A DNA stretch of 55,291 nucleotides, taken from NCBI GenBank assembly GCA_016235185.1, contig JACRLT010000012.1:32920-88210 (forward strand). Reading direction: 5' to 3'. This stretch comes from Candidatus Omnitrophota bacterium. Lineage in GTDB: Bacteria > Omnitrophota > Gorgyraeia > Velamenicoccales > Velamenicoccaceae. A program made the translations under genes and the position numbers. Below the pieces are notes generated by a model, which did no database searches, had not been told where the DNA came from, and saw only the letters and a list, made by a program, of their open reading frames with translations. Positions 43,948 through 53,247 of the stretch are shown here, in pieces. Each line of letters opens with the position of its first letter. The first letter of the stretch is position 1.

Positions 43948-43974
43948 AGGCTATTTAACGGTAGCGGCCATTAG

Positions 43975-45588
43975 CTAAATGGCCGATAGATCACATTTTA
44001 TCTGAAATTCACGCCCTCCCTCTTTTTCTTTGGAAACTACGAGGGTAGCTTCGGTAAAAAAAGCTGACGATTCGATTTGCTGCATAAATAGCGTTAAAAC
44101 AGCATCAGGAGATACACCCGGCATCGAGACAGCACCGCTCAAGACCACATCATGCCTGCCCTGATCCAACACGAGCTCATCTAAATAGATCCCCTGTGGG
44201 ACAACATTGCTTAAAAACTTTAGGAGCCGGTCGACAGGTACTTTATCCTTCTCTATTTTATCGATCAGGTTCTGGCGCGAATCGATCCTTTGTTTTGATT
44301 GTTTTATCCCCTGTATGCCATCCAAATGCATCGAGGTTGTTTTAAGCCTCTTTTTATAATCATAGACCTGGAACTTGATCACGGACAAAGAAAACAAGAA
44401 AATAGCCGCAAGCGCTATGCCTACAACGCGCAAAGACACCTTTTCTATGAGCTCTATTTTTTTAGCTTTTATTTCCTGCGGAAGAAAATTTACGGAGTCC
44501 CTATCCGCCAAAACAGCCCCGAGAACGCTCGTGATCTGGTTTTGGTCTGCCCTGACTTCTTCTTTACCTGTTATAGCAGCATCAAAATTGCAAGGCAGAG
44601 GCAAAAAAGCAATGCTAACGCCGAGATCTTTTTGCAGATATGACCCTAGATTTTTTAAATTGGCGCCGCCGCCTGTCAGATAAAGTATGACGGGAGAGCC
44701 TTCCTTGAAATGTGACGAAAAATATTCAAAAGAGCGTTTCAGCTCGCGTGATAGGCCTTCAAGAAAAGGGCGCATAAGCGATATCACATGGATAGCCGTA
44801 ATATTTTCAGAAAGTTCGGCGGCCTCATCTGAAGGGATACCGAAAGACATCTTCGTCTCTTCTGCCTTATCATAAGACAGCTCGACCGGCCCTTTCTCGG
44901 AGACAAGCATTGTTGTCAGACAGCGAGTCAGTTTGTCGGAAGAAAAAGGCAAATTCCTTACGTATGCCAACTTGGCCTTTTTATAAAAACACAATTTTGC
45001 CTCGGAATAACCTATGTCTAATACCGCCTGGACCGCCGATTGATCCTGAATAGACCTCAAAATATTAGCATAGTTGAATGGGCCGGTTGAAACCCTCTCC
45101 GGGGACAAAAGGCAGGAACTAAGAAGTTGGATATGCCTGTCCAAGAGCTCGGGCTTTGCAAAAACACACATGACTTCATTCTTTTTAGCCCCTTCATCAT
45201 CCACGTACTCCTTGACAAGCTGCCAGTCAAATAGCGCCTTTTCTATATCAAAAGGGATCTCATTTTTGAGTTGCCACTTTACGGCCTCAAGGATTTCATC
45301 TTTTGGGAGGGCCGGCAAGACTACTAGCTTAGTGACAATAGAATCCGGGTCTGATACGGTTAAGGCAGCCTCTTTCTCTTGGATGGAATGTGCCTTCAAA
45401 AAACCGTTTATAAAATCAGCTGCCGATCTACCTGATCTTTCTAGAACAGATATACTTTCCAAGCTGTAGCAAAGATCAGAGATATTGCGGCCTGACATTT
45501 TAGCATAAGCCACCTTAAGGAAGGCCTGGCCGAAATCAATAGAAAGCGTACCTTGCTTTTTCTTATAAAAAATATCGCCTATATTCAT
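43975..45588 (-). CDS. PilM-PilN fusion protein (GspL-like architecture)
   Basis: A 537-residue protein. Residues 1-360 are a PilM-type actin-like ATPase (LSIDFGQAFLKVAY, AVLDIGYSEAKL, LTGGGANLKNL). From about 365 the sequence reads NFLPQEIKAKK, the PilN cytoplasmic motif that PilM normally grips, then a membrane helix, coiled coil and periplasmic domain. In most type IV pilus systems these are two genes; GspL of type II secretion has the same fused plan. Confidence 0.88.
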   Translation of the reverse strand: MNIGDIFYKKKQGTLSIDFGQAFLKVAYAKMSGRNISDLCYSLESISVLERSGRSAADFINGFLKAHSIQEKEAALTVSDPDSIVTKLVVLPALPKDEILEAVKWQLKNEIPFDIEKALFDWQLVKEYVDDEGAKKNEVMCVFAKPELLDRHIQLLSSCLLSPERVSTGPFNYANILRSIQDQSAVQAVLDIGYSEAKLCFYKKAKLAYVRNLPFSSDKLTRCLTTMLVSEKGPVELSYDKAEETKMSFGIPSDEAAELSENITAIHVISLMRPFLEGLSRELKRSFEYFSSHFKEGSPVILYLTGGGANLKNLGSYLQKDLGVSIAFLPLPCNFDAAITGKEEVRADQNQITSVLGAVLADRDSVNFLPQEIKAKKIELIEKVSLRVVGIALAAIFLFSLSVIKFQVYDYKKRLKTTSMHLDGIQGIKQSKQRIDSRQNLIDKIEKDKVPVDRLLKFLSNVVPQGIYLDELVLDQGRHDVVLSGAVSMPGVSPDAVLTLFMQQIESSAFFTEATLVVSKEKEGGREFQIKCDLSAI

Positions 45589-45593
45589 CTTTT

Positions 45594-46154
45594 TTATTCG
45601 AACTTCCTTACAGCGACCGATGAGAACTGGTCCGTTCGCCCCTGCCAGTCCGAGAAGTTCCCCGTACCGCTCTCGATCCTGAACCCAACCTCAACCCTCC
45701 TTGCGGATGCAGGATCTGTAGTCACGGCTTCATTTATATCATAATAAGTAAATATGGGATCGCTGGCAATATTTATTATCGAAATATTGCCAGCAAGATA
45801 ATACGGGATCATCTCTTGAAGGCCGGCATTTATGCTGCGGTAAATTTTTTTATTTGCCGCATCCCAGTTAAATCCGACGGTCTGGTTGTCCGTGTTTTTA
45901 AACACAACACTGCTATTTGCGGCTATTGTCAACAGCCTGGAAAATCTTAAACCCTTGGCCTCCTGGTCACCTTCAATGATAGCGTCCATAGCGTCATGGC
46001 CGATCATATCAACATTCAGCTTATTCGGGATAAAAACCGAATTCTGCACAAGATAAGACATGATATAGGCGCCAGGCACGGAAAGTATGGCAAGTATAGC
46101 AACCACCATAGTAAGCTCTATTAATGTAAAACCCCTGTTTCTATCACAAGCCAT
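45594..46154 (-). CDS. Minor pseudopilin
   Basis: A 186-residue protein with a short leader and cleavage site RG/FTLIELTMVVAILAILS. Glu at +5 present. The globular domain is beta-rich with Asn/Asp. The ATG lies within the end of the upstream pseudopilin (11-bp overlap). Which Gsp letter it matches is not decidable by eye; J or H are possible. Confidence 0.85.
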   Translation of the reverse strand: MACDRNRGFTLIELTMVVAILAILSVPGAYIMSYLVQNSVFIPNKLNVDMIGHDAMDAIIEGDQEAKGLRFSRLLTIAANSSVVFKNTDNQTVGFNWDAANKKIYRSINAGLQEMIPYYLAGNISIINIASDPIFTYYDINEAVTTDPASARRVEVGFRIESGTGNFSDWQGRTDQFSSVAVRKFE

Positions 46155-46554
46155 AATTGATATTCTTTGCGATATAAGTAACCAGGCTCGTCAAAACATC
46201 AGAGCCGCCTGATCTGGCAACGCTGACGGTTATTTTTTTAAGGCTCTCCTGGCTTGCATTCGTCCCTTGGGCAAAAGTCACGGCCCTTGTAACATCATAG
46301 TTATAACCTTTATATTGGCTGGCTGTTGCACTCACGATATTCGCATAGGGCAGATTGTTGACTTTTTCCATCTCAAGCCTTACGAACTGACGGGCCATCG
46401 ATAGATCTTCCGATTGTATAACGCTTTCAACATGCTGGCTTATCAATAAGGATAGCGGAACAGCCACTATGCCTAAGACAACGATGGTCATCAAAAGCTC
46501 AATAAGGGTAAACCCATTATTTTTACAGTTACATCTGCGCATTGATCTCATCAA
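46144..46554 (-). CDS. Minor pseudopilin (GspI/PilV-like)
   Basis: A 136-residue prepilin-like protein with site NG/FTLIELLMTIVVLGI. Its small size and the sequence after the helix (ARQFVRLEMEKVNNLPY) resemble GspI/PilV, which often has an E-K-N-N type helix. It overlaps the gene upstream by 26 bp; an ATG at 46542 is an alternative start. Confidence 0.8.
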   Translation of the reverse strand: MMRSMRRCNCKNNGFTLIELLMTIVVLGIVAVPLSLLISQHVESVIQSEDLSMARQFVRLEMEKVNNLPYANIVSATASQYKGYNYDVTRAVTFAQGTNASQESLKKITVSVARSGGSDVLTSLVTYIAKNINYGL

Positions 46555-47335
46555 GCTTGGTAATTTTTCCTGTCAACGCATTATAATCAGCCTGCAATGT
46601 CCTGTAGATATTTGAGCCTGTAGTCTTCCCTGTAGCTTTAACAGTAAGATTGTAATTTACCGATGCGGGAAAAACAGTCATCTGCTTACTCGAGCCATCA
46701 GTCATAACAAAGGTTATGTTGATAGTCGCGCCTGTCATATTACCGTAAAAATAAAGGTAATTGATATTATAGATGCTCGGCGTGGTATTTAATGTGAAAT
46801 TAGTAATATTGCAATCGGCTGGGGATAGGACATTACCTGTCCAGACGTTTGAACCGTTGATGCGGATCGTACGCAATCGTACGGAATTATTCCAGGTAAC
46901 TATCATGCGGTCGATAATGACCGGGACGGTATTTGAATTAGTCGCATTCTGGATGGCCAGGCCGTATAGGTAACGGTAACGAGAGGCTAAAGCCCCTGTC
47001 GAAGGATAAAGGTAGGAACCGTTTGTCCTGGCCATCAACAAGTCACTAGCATTAGCGCCCAAAGTAAAAAAATTATTCGAATCAATATCCGTCCGGCCCA
47101 GGGTAAAATAACCGTTGGCGCTTATGTCATTATAGCGGAACTGATACAGAGCGCTTTGGATCCCCGCCTGCGCCACATAGACGCTCTGCATATTGGTTTC
47201 ATCAACCCCGGCCTGGGAAAGCCGCTGTACTATAAATACCGTGACGCCAAAGACAGCATATGTCACAAAAACAATAAGCATCAACGCGGCAACGAGCGTC
47301 ATGCCGCTCGTCCGCCGCATACGGCCTTTTATCAT
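46529..47335 (-). CDS. PilX/GspK-like protein
   Basis: A 268-residue protein with a prepilin-like N-terminus SG/MTLVAALMLIVFV lacking Glu at +5, followed by QSVYVAQAGIQSALY, the typical PilX/GspK start of the globular part. It begins right after the major pseudopilin gene ends. It would cap the pseudopilus. Confidence 0.78.
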   Translation of the reverse strand: MIKGRMRRTSGMTLVAALMLIVFVTYAVFGVTVFIVQRLSQAGVDETNMQSVYVAQAGIQSALYQFRYNDISANGYFTLGRTDIDSNNFFTLGANASDLLMARTNGSYLYPSTGALASRYRYLYGLAIQNATNSNTVPVIIDRMIVTWNNSVRLRTIRINGSNVWTGNVLSPADCNITNFTLNTTPSIYNINYLYFYGNMTGATINITFVMTDGSSKQMTVFPASVNYNLTVKATGKTTGSNIYRTLQADYNALTGKITKLDEINAQM

Positions 47336-47707
47336 TTATAGTTCTGTGAATGCGCCGTCAGAACTATTGTAGGAGTAATTACCGCCGACCGGGCCCATAT
47401 AACGCGTGCTTGAATTCTTAGTCCAATCGCTTGCCACACCACCCTGGGAAAGCACTGTGCCGAAACACGGGTTTGATTTCGAGCACGACCCTGTTGAAGC
47501 GCTATCCAAAGATGATGGCCAAGCCCTATTCTGGACAAAATATGTATGGATACCAGCCCTCACCCCGCCCACAACGCCTTTCTCGGCGGCTGTCTGGGCC
47601 TGGCTTTGCAGGTTATAGTATTTTGGTATGGCTACCGCAGCCAAAATACCAAGAATAACTATTATCATTACAAGTTCAACAAGCGTAAAACCTTTTCTTT
47701 TTGCCAT
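47336..47707 (-). CDS. Major pseudopilin / pilin (GspG-like)
   Basis: A 123-residue pilin with very short leader and site KG/FTLVELVMIIVILGIL, then AAVAIPKYYNLQSQAQ. A Cys pair (SCSKSNPC) may form a disulfide. AAAGGAGC precedes the ATG. Its shape fits a major pseudopilin, but it lacks a clear GspG calcium site, so a pilin is possible. Confidence 0.88.
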   Translation of the reverse strand: MAKRKGFTLVELVMIIVILGILAAVAIPKYYNLQSQAQTAAEKGVVGGVRAGIHTYFVQNRAWPSSLDSASTGSCSKSNPCFGTVLSQGGVASDWTKNSSTRYMGPVGGNYSYNSSDGAFTEL

Positions 47708-47738
47708 AAACGGCTCCTTTCTGTATTTTGTTATTTTC

Positions 47739-48953
47739 TTATTTTCGAAACAGGCTCATCATATTCCACATCGGTAAAAATATCCCCATTGCCATCAATA
47801 ATACAACGCCACCTAAAAAAAGGATAAGGATCGGTTCTATAAGAGCGGCCAGGTTATTAGTCGTATAATCAACCTGGGAATCGTAATAGTCAGAGATATG
47901 CAGCAGCATCTCATCGAGTTTTCCCGTATCTTCTCCGACGGAAACCATCTGTATGGCAGACAAGGGAAACATGCCGCTTGCCTTCATCGGCTCTACCATG
48001 CCCTTGCCTTCGTTTACGCTCGCCTTGATATGCCCTATCGTCCTTGAAATAATTGCATTGCCCGTCCCTTCGGAAGCCAGGTCAAGTACCTTAAGTAAAG
48101 GAACTCCGCTATGCATCAACGTACCTGTGATACGGGCAAACCTAGAGAGGCTCAACTTTAATGTCAAAGGCCCAAATACAGGAACTTTTAATTTAAAACT
48201 ATCCCACCATAGCCTTCCGGAAGAAGTATTAATGACTTTATTGAAGGCAAAAATAACTACCCCTAAGATCAAGATAGTTATCCACCAAAATTTTGTAACC
48301 GCGAAATTGACGCCAAGAAGGAACCGGGTGGGAAGAGGCAATTCTGCCGAAAATTCGTTAAAGATCCTTGCGAACCGCGGCACTACAAGGGTTGTCAAAA
48401 CTATAAAACCCACGACAATGGCGATGACTACGATGATAGGATAACGCGTGGCTGTTTTGATCTGCATCCGAAACTTCTCTTCGCGCTCGCCAAAAACCGT
48501 CAGTCGCTCCAATGCCTCATCAAGTTTGCCGCTGGCCTCGCCTGACTGAATCATATTGACGTAAAGCGCATTAAAAACATAAGGATGTTTTGCCAGCGCA
48601 CCTGAAAGGCTGGAACCGCCTTCTACATCCCTGGCTACCTGCTCAACTATATCTTTAAAAACTTTATTGGCCAGCTGAACTTTCAGGCTATTTAAACTGA
48701 CCAAGATAGGCAGGCCGGCCTTTTGCAGGGTTGCCAGCTGCCGCATAAACATATTTAAGTCTATAAAACTTACTCGCCTGAAAGCCTCCAAAAATCTATT
48801 GAGATCAGGCCTGTCTATTGACTCTATTATTCGCGTCGGTACATACCCCATCTGCGCGAGCTTTTCGGCAACAGCCTTTTGGGACTCGCCGCCCATGACG
48901 CCGCTGATAAGCGCGCCGAACTTATCCCTTGCCCTATACTGATAAGAAGGCAT
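47739..48953 (-). CDS. gspF: Inner-membrane platform protein GspF/PilC
   Basis: A 404-residue protein with two GspF domains (about 70-195 and 275-395), each followed by hydrophobic segments. Sequences such as LPILVSLNSL, GGSSLSGAL and VSVGEDTGKLDEML are typical. It forms the membrane core turned by the ATPase. It starts one base after gspE ends. Confidence 0.95.
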   Translation of the reverse strand: MPSYQYRARDKFGALISGVMGGESQKAVAEKLAQMGYVPTRIIESIDRPDLNRFLEAFRRVSFIDLNMFMRQLATLQKAGLPILVSLNSLKVQLANKVFKDIVEQVARDVEGGSSLSGALAKHPYVFNALYVNMIQSGEASGKLDEALERLTVFGEREEKFRMQIKTATRYPIIVVIAIVVGFIVLTTLVVPRFARIFNEFSAELPLPTRFLLGVNFAVTKFWWITILILGVVIFAFNKVINTSSGRLWWDSFKLKVPVFGPLTLKLSLSRFARITGTLMHSGVPLLKVLDLASEGTGNAIISRTIGHIKASVNEGKGMVEPMKASGMFPLSAIQMVSVGEDTGKLDEMLLHISDYYDSQVDYTTNNLAALIEPILILFLGGVVLLMAMGIFLPMWNMMSLFRK

Positions 48954-48954
48954 T

Positions 48955-50610
48955 TCAATCCCCCTCGGTGACCCTTAAGACCTCTTCAAGCGACGTAAGG
49001 CCATTTTTTGCCTTCTCCAGGCCATCTTCACGCAACGTCTTCATGCCAAGGCTAACGGCTTTCTTCTTTATAATGTCGGCGGAGACTTTTTCATTTACCA
49101 TCTTCCTTATGTCTTCATTGATGACCAAGAACTCGGAAATGCTTAACCTTCCTGCAAAACCGGTGTTTTTACAACGAGTGCATCCGGCGCCTCTATAAAA
49201 ATTGATCTTTTCATCAACGCCGAAATCTTTTAAAGTTGCGGCTGCGGGCGTGTAAGCCTGCCTGCACTTCTCGCATAAAGTCCTCACCAGCCTCTGCGCC
49301 ATAATGCCTATGACGGAACTCGAGATCAAAAAAGGTTCAACACCCATATCGATCAGCCGTGTCAAGGCAGAACAAGCATCGTTCGTATGCAATGTTGAAA
49401 AAACCAAGTGCCCGGTTAATGCTGCCTGGATCGCAGTCTCGGCAGTTTCTTTATCGCGTATTTCACCTACCATGATAACATCAGGGTCCTGCCTTAAAAT
49501 AGAGCGAAGCCCGTTGGCAAAAGTGATATCTGCCTTAGGATTGACTTGGGTCTGCCTGATAAGCGGCAGTTCATATTCAACCGGGTCTTCTATGGTGATG
49601 ATATTTTTTTCTGCCGAGCTTATTGTTACAAGGGCGGCATAAAGCGTCGTAGTCTTACCGCTGCCCGTAGGCCCTGTGACCAGAACGATCCCATGAGGCT
49701 GACGGATAAGTTTTTCAAGATTGGCTAGATTTTCCTGTCCCAGGCCCAGGTCTTTTAGGCCAAGGACAAGCGAAGATTTGTCCAAAAGGCGCATAACGAC
49801 GTTTTCGCCGTGTATAGTAGGGAACGTTGATATCCTGATGTCCAGATCTTTGTTTTCCAACCTCAAATGGATCTTACCGTCTTGCGGCCTCCTGGTCTCG
49901 GCGATATCCATTTCAGAAAGGATCTTGATGCGGGAAATAACCGCCTGTTGGAGTTTACTAGGGAATATGTGCGCCTCGCGCAAGATCCCGTCAATGCGGT
50001 AACGCACCCTGACCACTTCGTGTTCAGGCTCGATATGAATATCCGAAACCTTGCTTTTTACGGCTTCCATGATTAGGAGATTGACTAATTTTATGATGGG
50101 CGGCTCTTCGGCAGCTTCAGCTGATTTTCCTTTTAATGCGGCAATATTTTCTTTCTCTAATACCTTGACTATCTCATCTATCGTACCGGTCGCACCATAA
50201 TAAGAATCAAGGATCCTAAGTATGCCTTTCCCCGAAGCCATAACAGTCTCAACATCGTCTATTCCGCTGACTTTACGTATCTCGTCTAAAGCTTCAATAT
50301 CCTGCGGGTCGGCCATGGCCACGGTAAGAGTGTTGGCTATCTTAAAAACCGGCGCTACCTTATATTTTCTTGCCAGGCCTTCCGGGATAAACCTTACAAG
50401 ATCGGCATCGATCAGGTAATTGCCCAGATCCATATACAAGACGCCTATGGATTCGGCTTTAACCTTTACGATATCCTCCTCATTGATAAATCCGAGCTTC
50501 TCTAAGGCCTGTTCAATTTTCATTCCGGTGCGCTTGACCTCTTCCCTTGCCTTTGCGACCTGCTCGGCGGTCAAAGCACCCTGTTTAAGCAATAGATCTA
50601 TCGTCTCCAT
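48955..50610 (-). CDS. gspE: Assembly ATPase GspE/PilB
   Basis: A 551-residue ATPase. An N-terminal MshEN domain (about 1-150), which in relatives binds cyclic di-GMP, precedes the motor with Walker A GPTGSGKTTT, Asp box and Walker B VGEIRDKETAE. The zinc site is made by CEKC and CTRC. It drives pseudopilus or pilus extension. It overlaps the response regulator gene by one base, tying assembly to signalling. Confidence 0.95.
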   Translation of the reverse strand: METIDLLLKQGALTAEQVAKAREEVKRTGMKIEQALEKLGFINEEDIVKVKAESIGVLYMDLGNYLIDADLVRFIPEGLARKYKVAPVFKIANTLTVAMADPQDIEALDEIRKVSGIDDVETVMASGKGILRILDSYYGATGTIDEIVKVLEKENIAALKGKSAEAAEEPPIIKLVNLLIMEAVKSKVSDIHIEPEHEVVRVRYRIDGILREAHIFPSKLQQAVISRIKILSEMDIAETRRPQDGKIHLRLENKDLDIRISTFPTIHGENVVMRLLDKSSLVLGLKDLGLGQENLANLEKLIRQPHGIVLVTGPTGSGKTTTLYAALVTISSAEKNIITIEDPVEYELPLIRQTQVNPKADITFANGLRSILRQDPDVIMVGEIRDKETAETAIQAALTGHLVFSTLHTNDACSALTRLIDMGVEPFLISSSVIGIMAQRLVRTLCEKCRQAYTPAAATLKDFGVDEKINFYRGAGCTRCKNTGFAGRLSISEFLVINEDIRKMVNEKVSADIIKKKAVSLGMKTLREDGLEKAKNGLTSLEEVLRVTEGD

Positions 50611-50981
50611 TATTCCTCTTTCAATAACTCTTTAATTTTGGCCAGTAAGTCCGCTGCAACGAAAGGTTTCGTTATATAGGCATCGGCACCGACATCCTTG
50701 CCAAGCTGCTCATCCTCTTTCTGCGCCCTGGCAGTAAACATGATGATCGATATCTTCTTATACGCCTCGTCGAATTTCAACATTCGGCAGACTTTATAGC
50801 CATCTAATTTTGGAAGCATTACATCCAAAATTATAAGGTCCGGCTTCTGCGACCGCGCTTTATCTAACCCCTCCTGGCCGTCGGATGCTGTCAAGACTTC
50901 ATAACCGCTGGCCTCAAGCCTGTTTTTGACCATCATGACAATTTTAGGCTCGTCATCCACAATTAAAATTTTTTTAGCCAT
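50610..50981 (-). CDS. CheY-like response regulator
   Basis: A 123-residue single receiver domain: acidic pair in IVDDEPK, phosphoacceptor Asp in LIILDVMLPK, Lys in ITKPF. No output domain. AAAGGGGG precedes ATG. It is fused by overlap to gspE and may control the motor or relay phosphate. Confidence 0.93.
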   Translation of the reverse strand: MAKKILIVDDEPKIVMMVKNRLEASGYEVLTASDGQEGLDKARSQKPDLIILDVMLPKLDGYKVCRMLKFDEAYKKISIIMFTARAQKEDEQLGKDVGADAYITKPFVAADLLAKIKELLKEE

Positions 50982-51002
50982 AGGCCCCCTTTGTGGTTCC
51001 GT

Positions 51003-51350
51003 TCAAGAATACTTCTTAACGATGTCATCGACTTCTTTAAGCTGGCACGGTTTATTCAAATACTCATCCGCGCCAACTGACTTGGCCAAAAAATCCCTCA
51101 TAGTCGGATATCCGGTGAGAATAACTGTTTTTGTCTTTAAGTTATTGGCCTTGACAAGCTTTACCAGTTCCAAACCAGTCATCTCCGGCATATTATGGTC
51201 GAAGAATGCAATGTCATAGTTATTTTTTAACAGGAGCTCTGCCGCAGCCTTACCGTCTTGGGCCGTGTCAACCTCATACCCCTTCTTCTTCAAGAAAAGT
51301 ACAAGTAGATCTACTATCTCTTTTTTATCGTCCGCAACAAGTATCCGCAT
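51003..51350 (-). CDS. CheY-like response regulator
   Basis: A 115-residue receiver with acidic residues in VADDKKE, phosphoacceptor Asp in IAFFDHNMPE and Lys in YLNKPC. No output domain. It lies between the hybrid kinase and the second CheY-like gene, so two single receivers follow one kinase. Confidence 0.92.
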   Translation of the reverse strand: MRILVADDKKEIVDLLVLFLKKKGYEVDTAQDGKAAAELLLKNNYDIAFFDHNMPEMTGLELVKLVKANNLKTKTVILTGYPTMRDFLAKSVGADEYLNKPCQLKEVDDIVKKYS

Positions 51351-51378
51351 AAACCCTCTGCCTATTTGCCTTATGCCT

Positions 51379-53235
51379 CTACAGGAGGTGATTGACGAAT
51401 TTTTTTAACTGCTCCATATCAACAGGTTTGCCCATGACGGGTATGGCCTTCTTCTTAATATATTCGCTGATCTGGTCATATTCAACTTTATAACCTGACA
51501 TGATGATTATCGGGATATCTTTTGTGCGCACGTCTTCTTTGAGCCGCCCGATAACTTCGTAGCCGTTCATATGCGGCATTTTCATATCCAAGACTATCAG
51601 GTCAGGGATGCCATCCCTTAATTTCTCCAAAAGCTCATTGCCGTCGCCTGCTTCGGTAATATTTTTGTAACCGAATACGCCGAATGCGCGCCGCAATGTA
51701 GCCAGTACCGCAGGGTCATCATCGACGATCACGATATCTTTGCTCAACCGTATTTCTTTTTCATTAACAAAACACAAACGTGCCTGTTCGAAAAGCCCTT
51801 GGGCATCTTTGGCGTCATCGGGAAAAGTAGCGCTGCAATAAGAAAAATCGATCTCATCGACTTCATTGAATTCAAGGATAGATTCCTTAATGACTTTTTT
51901 TAAGCGCGCCGTAACGCACGCAATATACTGTTTGCCGATCTCTTCCAAGATAATGATCTCATCTTGGCCTTTAGGCATTACAAGTTCTCCGATCCTTACA
52001 GAGCGCTCAAGCCCATGACAGACACTTGAAAAAATCTCCCGCGCCTTTTCTTTAGTATACCTTTGCTCTATCTTATCATATGCATCAAGCTTAAAGACAA
52101 ACACGGAGATCGATTTTTCTTCTTTCCTGGCTAAAGCGATCTTTCTTTCTACGCTGTCATGGATCATCTCTTGAGTCGTATAAATCGGAAGAGTAAAGAT
52201 GAATTTCGTGCCGGCCCCTGGTTGGCTTTCAACCCAGATCTTCCCGTTGTGAAGCTCAACGATCCCCTGGGCTATTGATAAACCCAGCCCAGTACCTTTC
52301 TCCCCAGGGCCATATACACGGCCGAACTGCTGGAATTTTCCGAAAACTTTCGAGATATCCTCTTCGGCTATCCCCCTGCCCGTATCAGTTACCCGGCACT
52401 CAACCCCTTGATCTCCTTTGTCCTCCACGTACAGCTCAACGAAACCCTCATCGGTAAATTTCAGCGCATTGCCCACAAGATTAGTGAAGACCTGTATGAC
52501 CTTGTCCCTGTCCACATAAACTTCTATTTTTTCGCGGGAAAAAGAAGTCTTAATATCCAGCCCTCTGTCTTTAAAACTCGGGGAAAAAGAAACCGCCACA
52601 CTTTTTACGAGCGCCGCCATATCCACAACTTCCCTCCTTAGGTCGACCTTTTTGGCCTCGATCTTGGATATATCCAAAAGGCTGCTTATGATGCGAGTCA
52701 GGCGGTCTATATCCTCCAAGGTAATGGAAAGAAAATCTTTCTGCTCCGGGCTTACGGCACCCAAAATGCCGTCTAAAAACTGCGAAACTACCTCGCGAAT
52801 CGTAGTCAGTGGCGTGCGCAGCTCATGCGAAACCGTATTGATGAACTCGCTTTTGACCTGTTCTAATTTCTTGCGTTCAGTGACGTCTTTGATCAGGGCA
52901 ACGCAGGTATAAGATACCCCTTGTTCATCAAAAATTGGATAAGCGGCTATTTCCAGGTACTTGCCAAGGCTCGACTCAAAGATCTCAACTACGGCTGGCT
53001 GGCCTGCATCCATGGCCTTTCTAAGGGTGGATTCGACATCAAACTCTTCGCCATTCTTAATGATCTCAAAGAATAGCTTCCCTTCAAGTTCTGCGGCGGT
53101 CTTACTAAAATTTTGGGCAAACGCCCTGTTAACCCTCAAAATACGGTGGTCAGTATCAATAATTGCGGCCCAATCACCGATAGCATTGAAAGTCGCTTCC
53201 CATGCCATGTTTATGAATTTTTCTTCCCTATGCAA
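51379..53235 (-). CDS. PAS hybrid histidine kinase with degenerate GGDEF-like segment and receiver
   Basis: A 618-residue cytoplasmic protein: PAS (about 10-115), dimerisation domain with His in VSHELRTPL (about 140), ATPase (VTDTGRGI, GTGLGLSI), a segment of about 380-490 resembling a GGDEF domain in which the signature reads KGQDE, and a C-terminal receiver (VDDDPAVL, Asp in LIVLDMKMPH, GKPVD). It starts at TTG 53235; ATG 53208 is possible. The GGDEF-like part should be inactive. It follows the DHp-receiver gene by 12 bp. Confidence 0.88.
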   Translation of the reverse strand: MHREEKFINMAWEATFNAIGDWAAIIDTDHRILRVNRAFAQNFSKTAAELEGKLFFEIIKNGEEFDVESTLRKAMDAGQPAVVEIFESSLGKYLEIAAYPIFDEQGVSYTCVALIKDVTERKKLEQVKSEFINTVSHELRTPLTTIREVVSQFLDGILGAVSPEQKDFLSITLEDIDRLTRIISSLLDISKIEAKKVDLRREVVDMAALVKSVAVSFSPSFKDRGLDIKTSFSREKIEVYVDRDKVIQVFTNLVGNALKFTDEGFVELYVEDKGDQGVECRVTDTGRGIAEEDISKVFGKFQQFGRVYGPGEKGTGLGLSIAQGIVELHNGKIWVESQPGAGTKFIFTLPIYTTQEMIHDSVERKIALARKEEKSISVFVFKLDAYDKIEQRYTKEKAREIFSSVCHGLERSVRIGELVMPKGQDEIIILEEIGKQYIACVTARLKKVIKESILEFNEVDEIDFSYCSATFPDDAKDAQGLFEQARLCFVNEKEIRLSKDIVIVDDDPAVLATLRRAFGVFGYKNITEAGDGNELLEKLRDGIPDLIVLDMKMPHMNGYEVIGRLKEDVRTKDIPIIIMSGYKVEYDQISEYIKKKAIPVMGKPVDMEQLKKFVNHLL

Positions 53236-53247
53236 GGTTAGTTTTCC

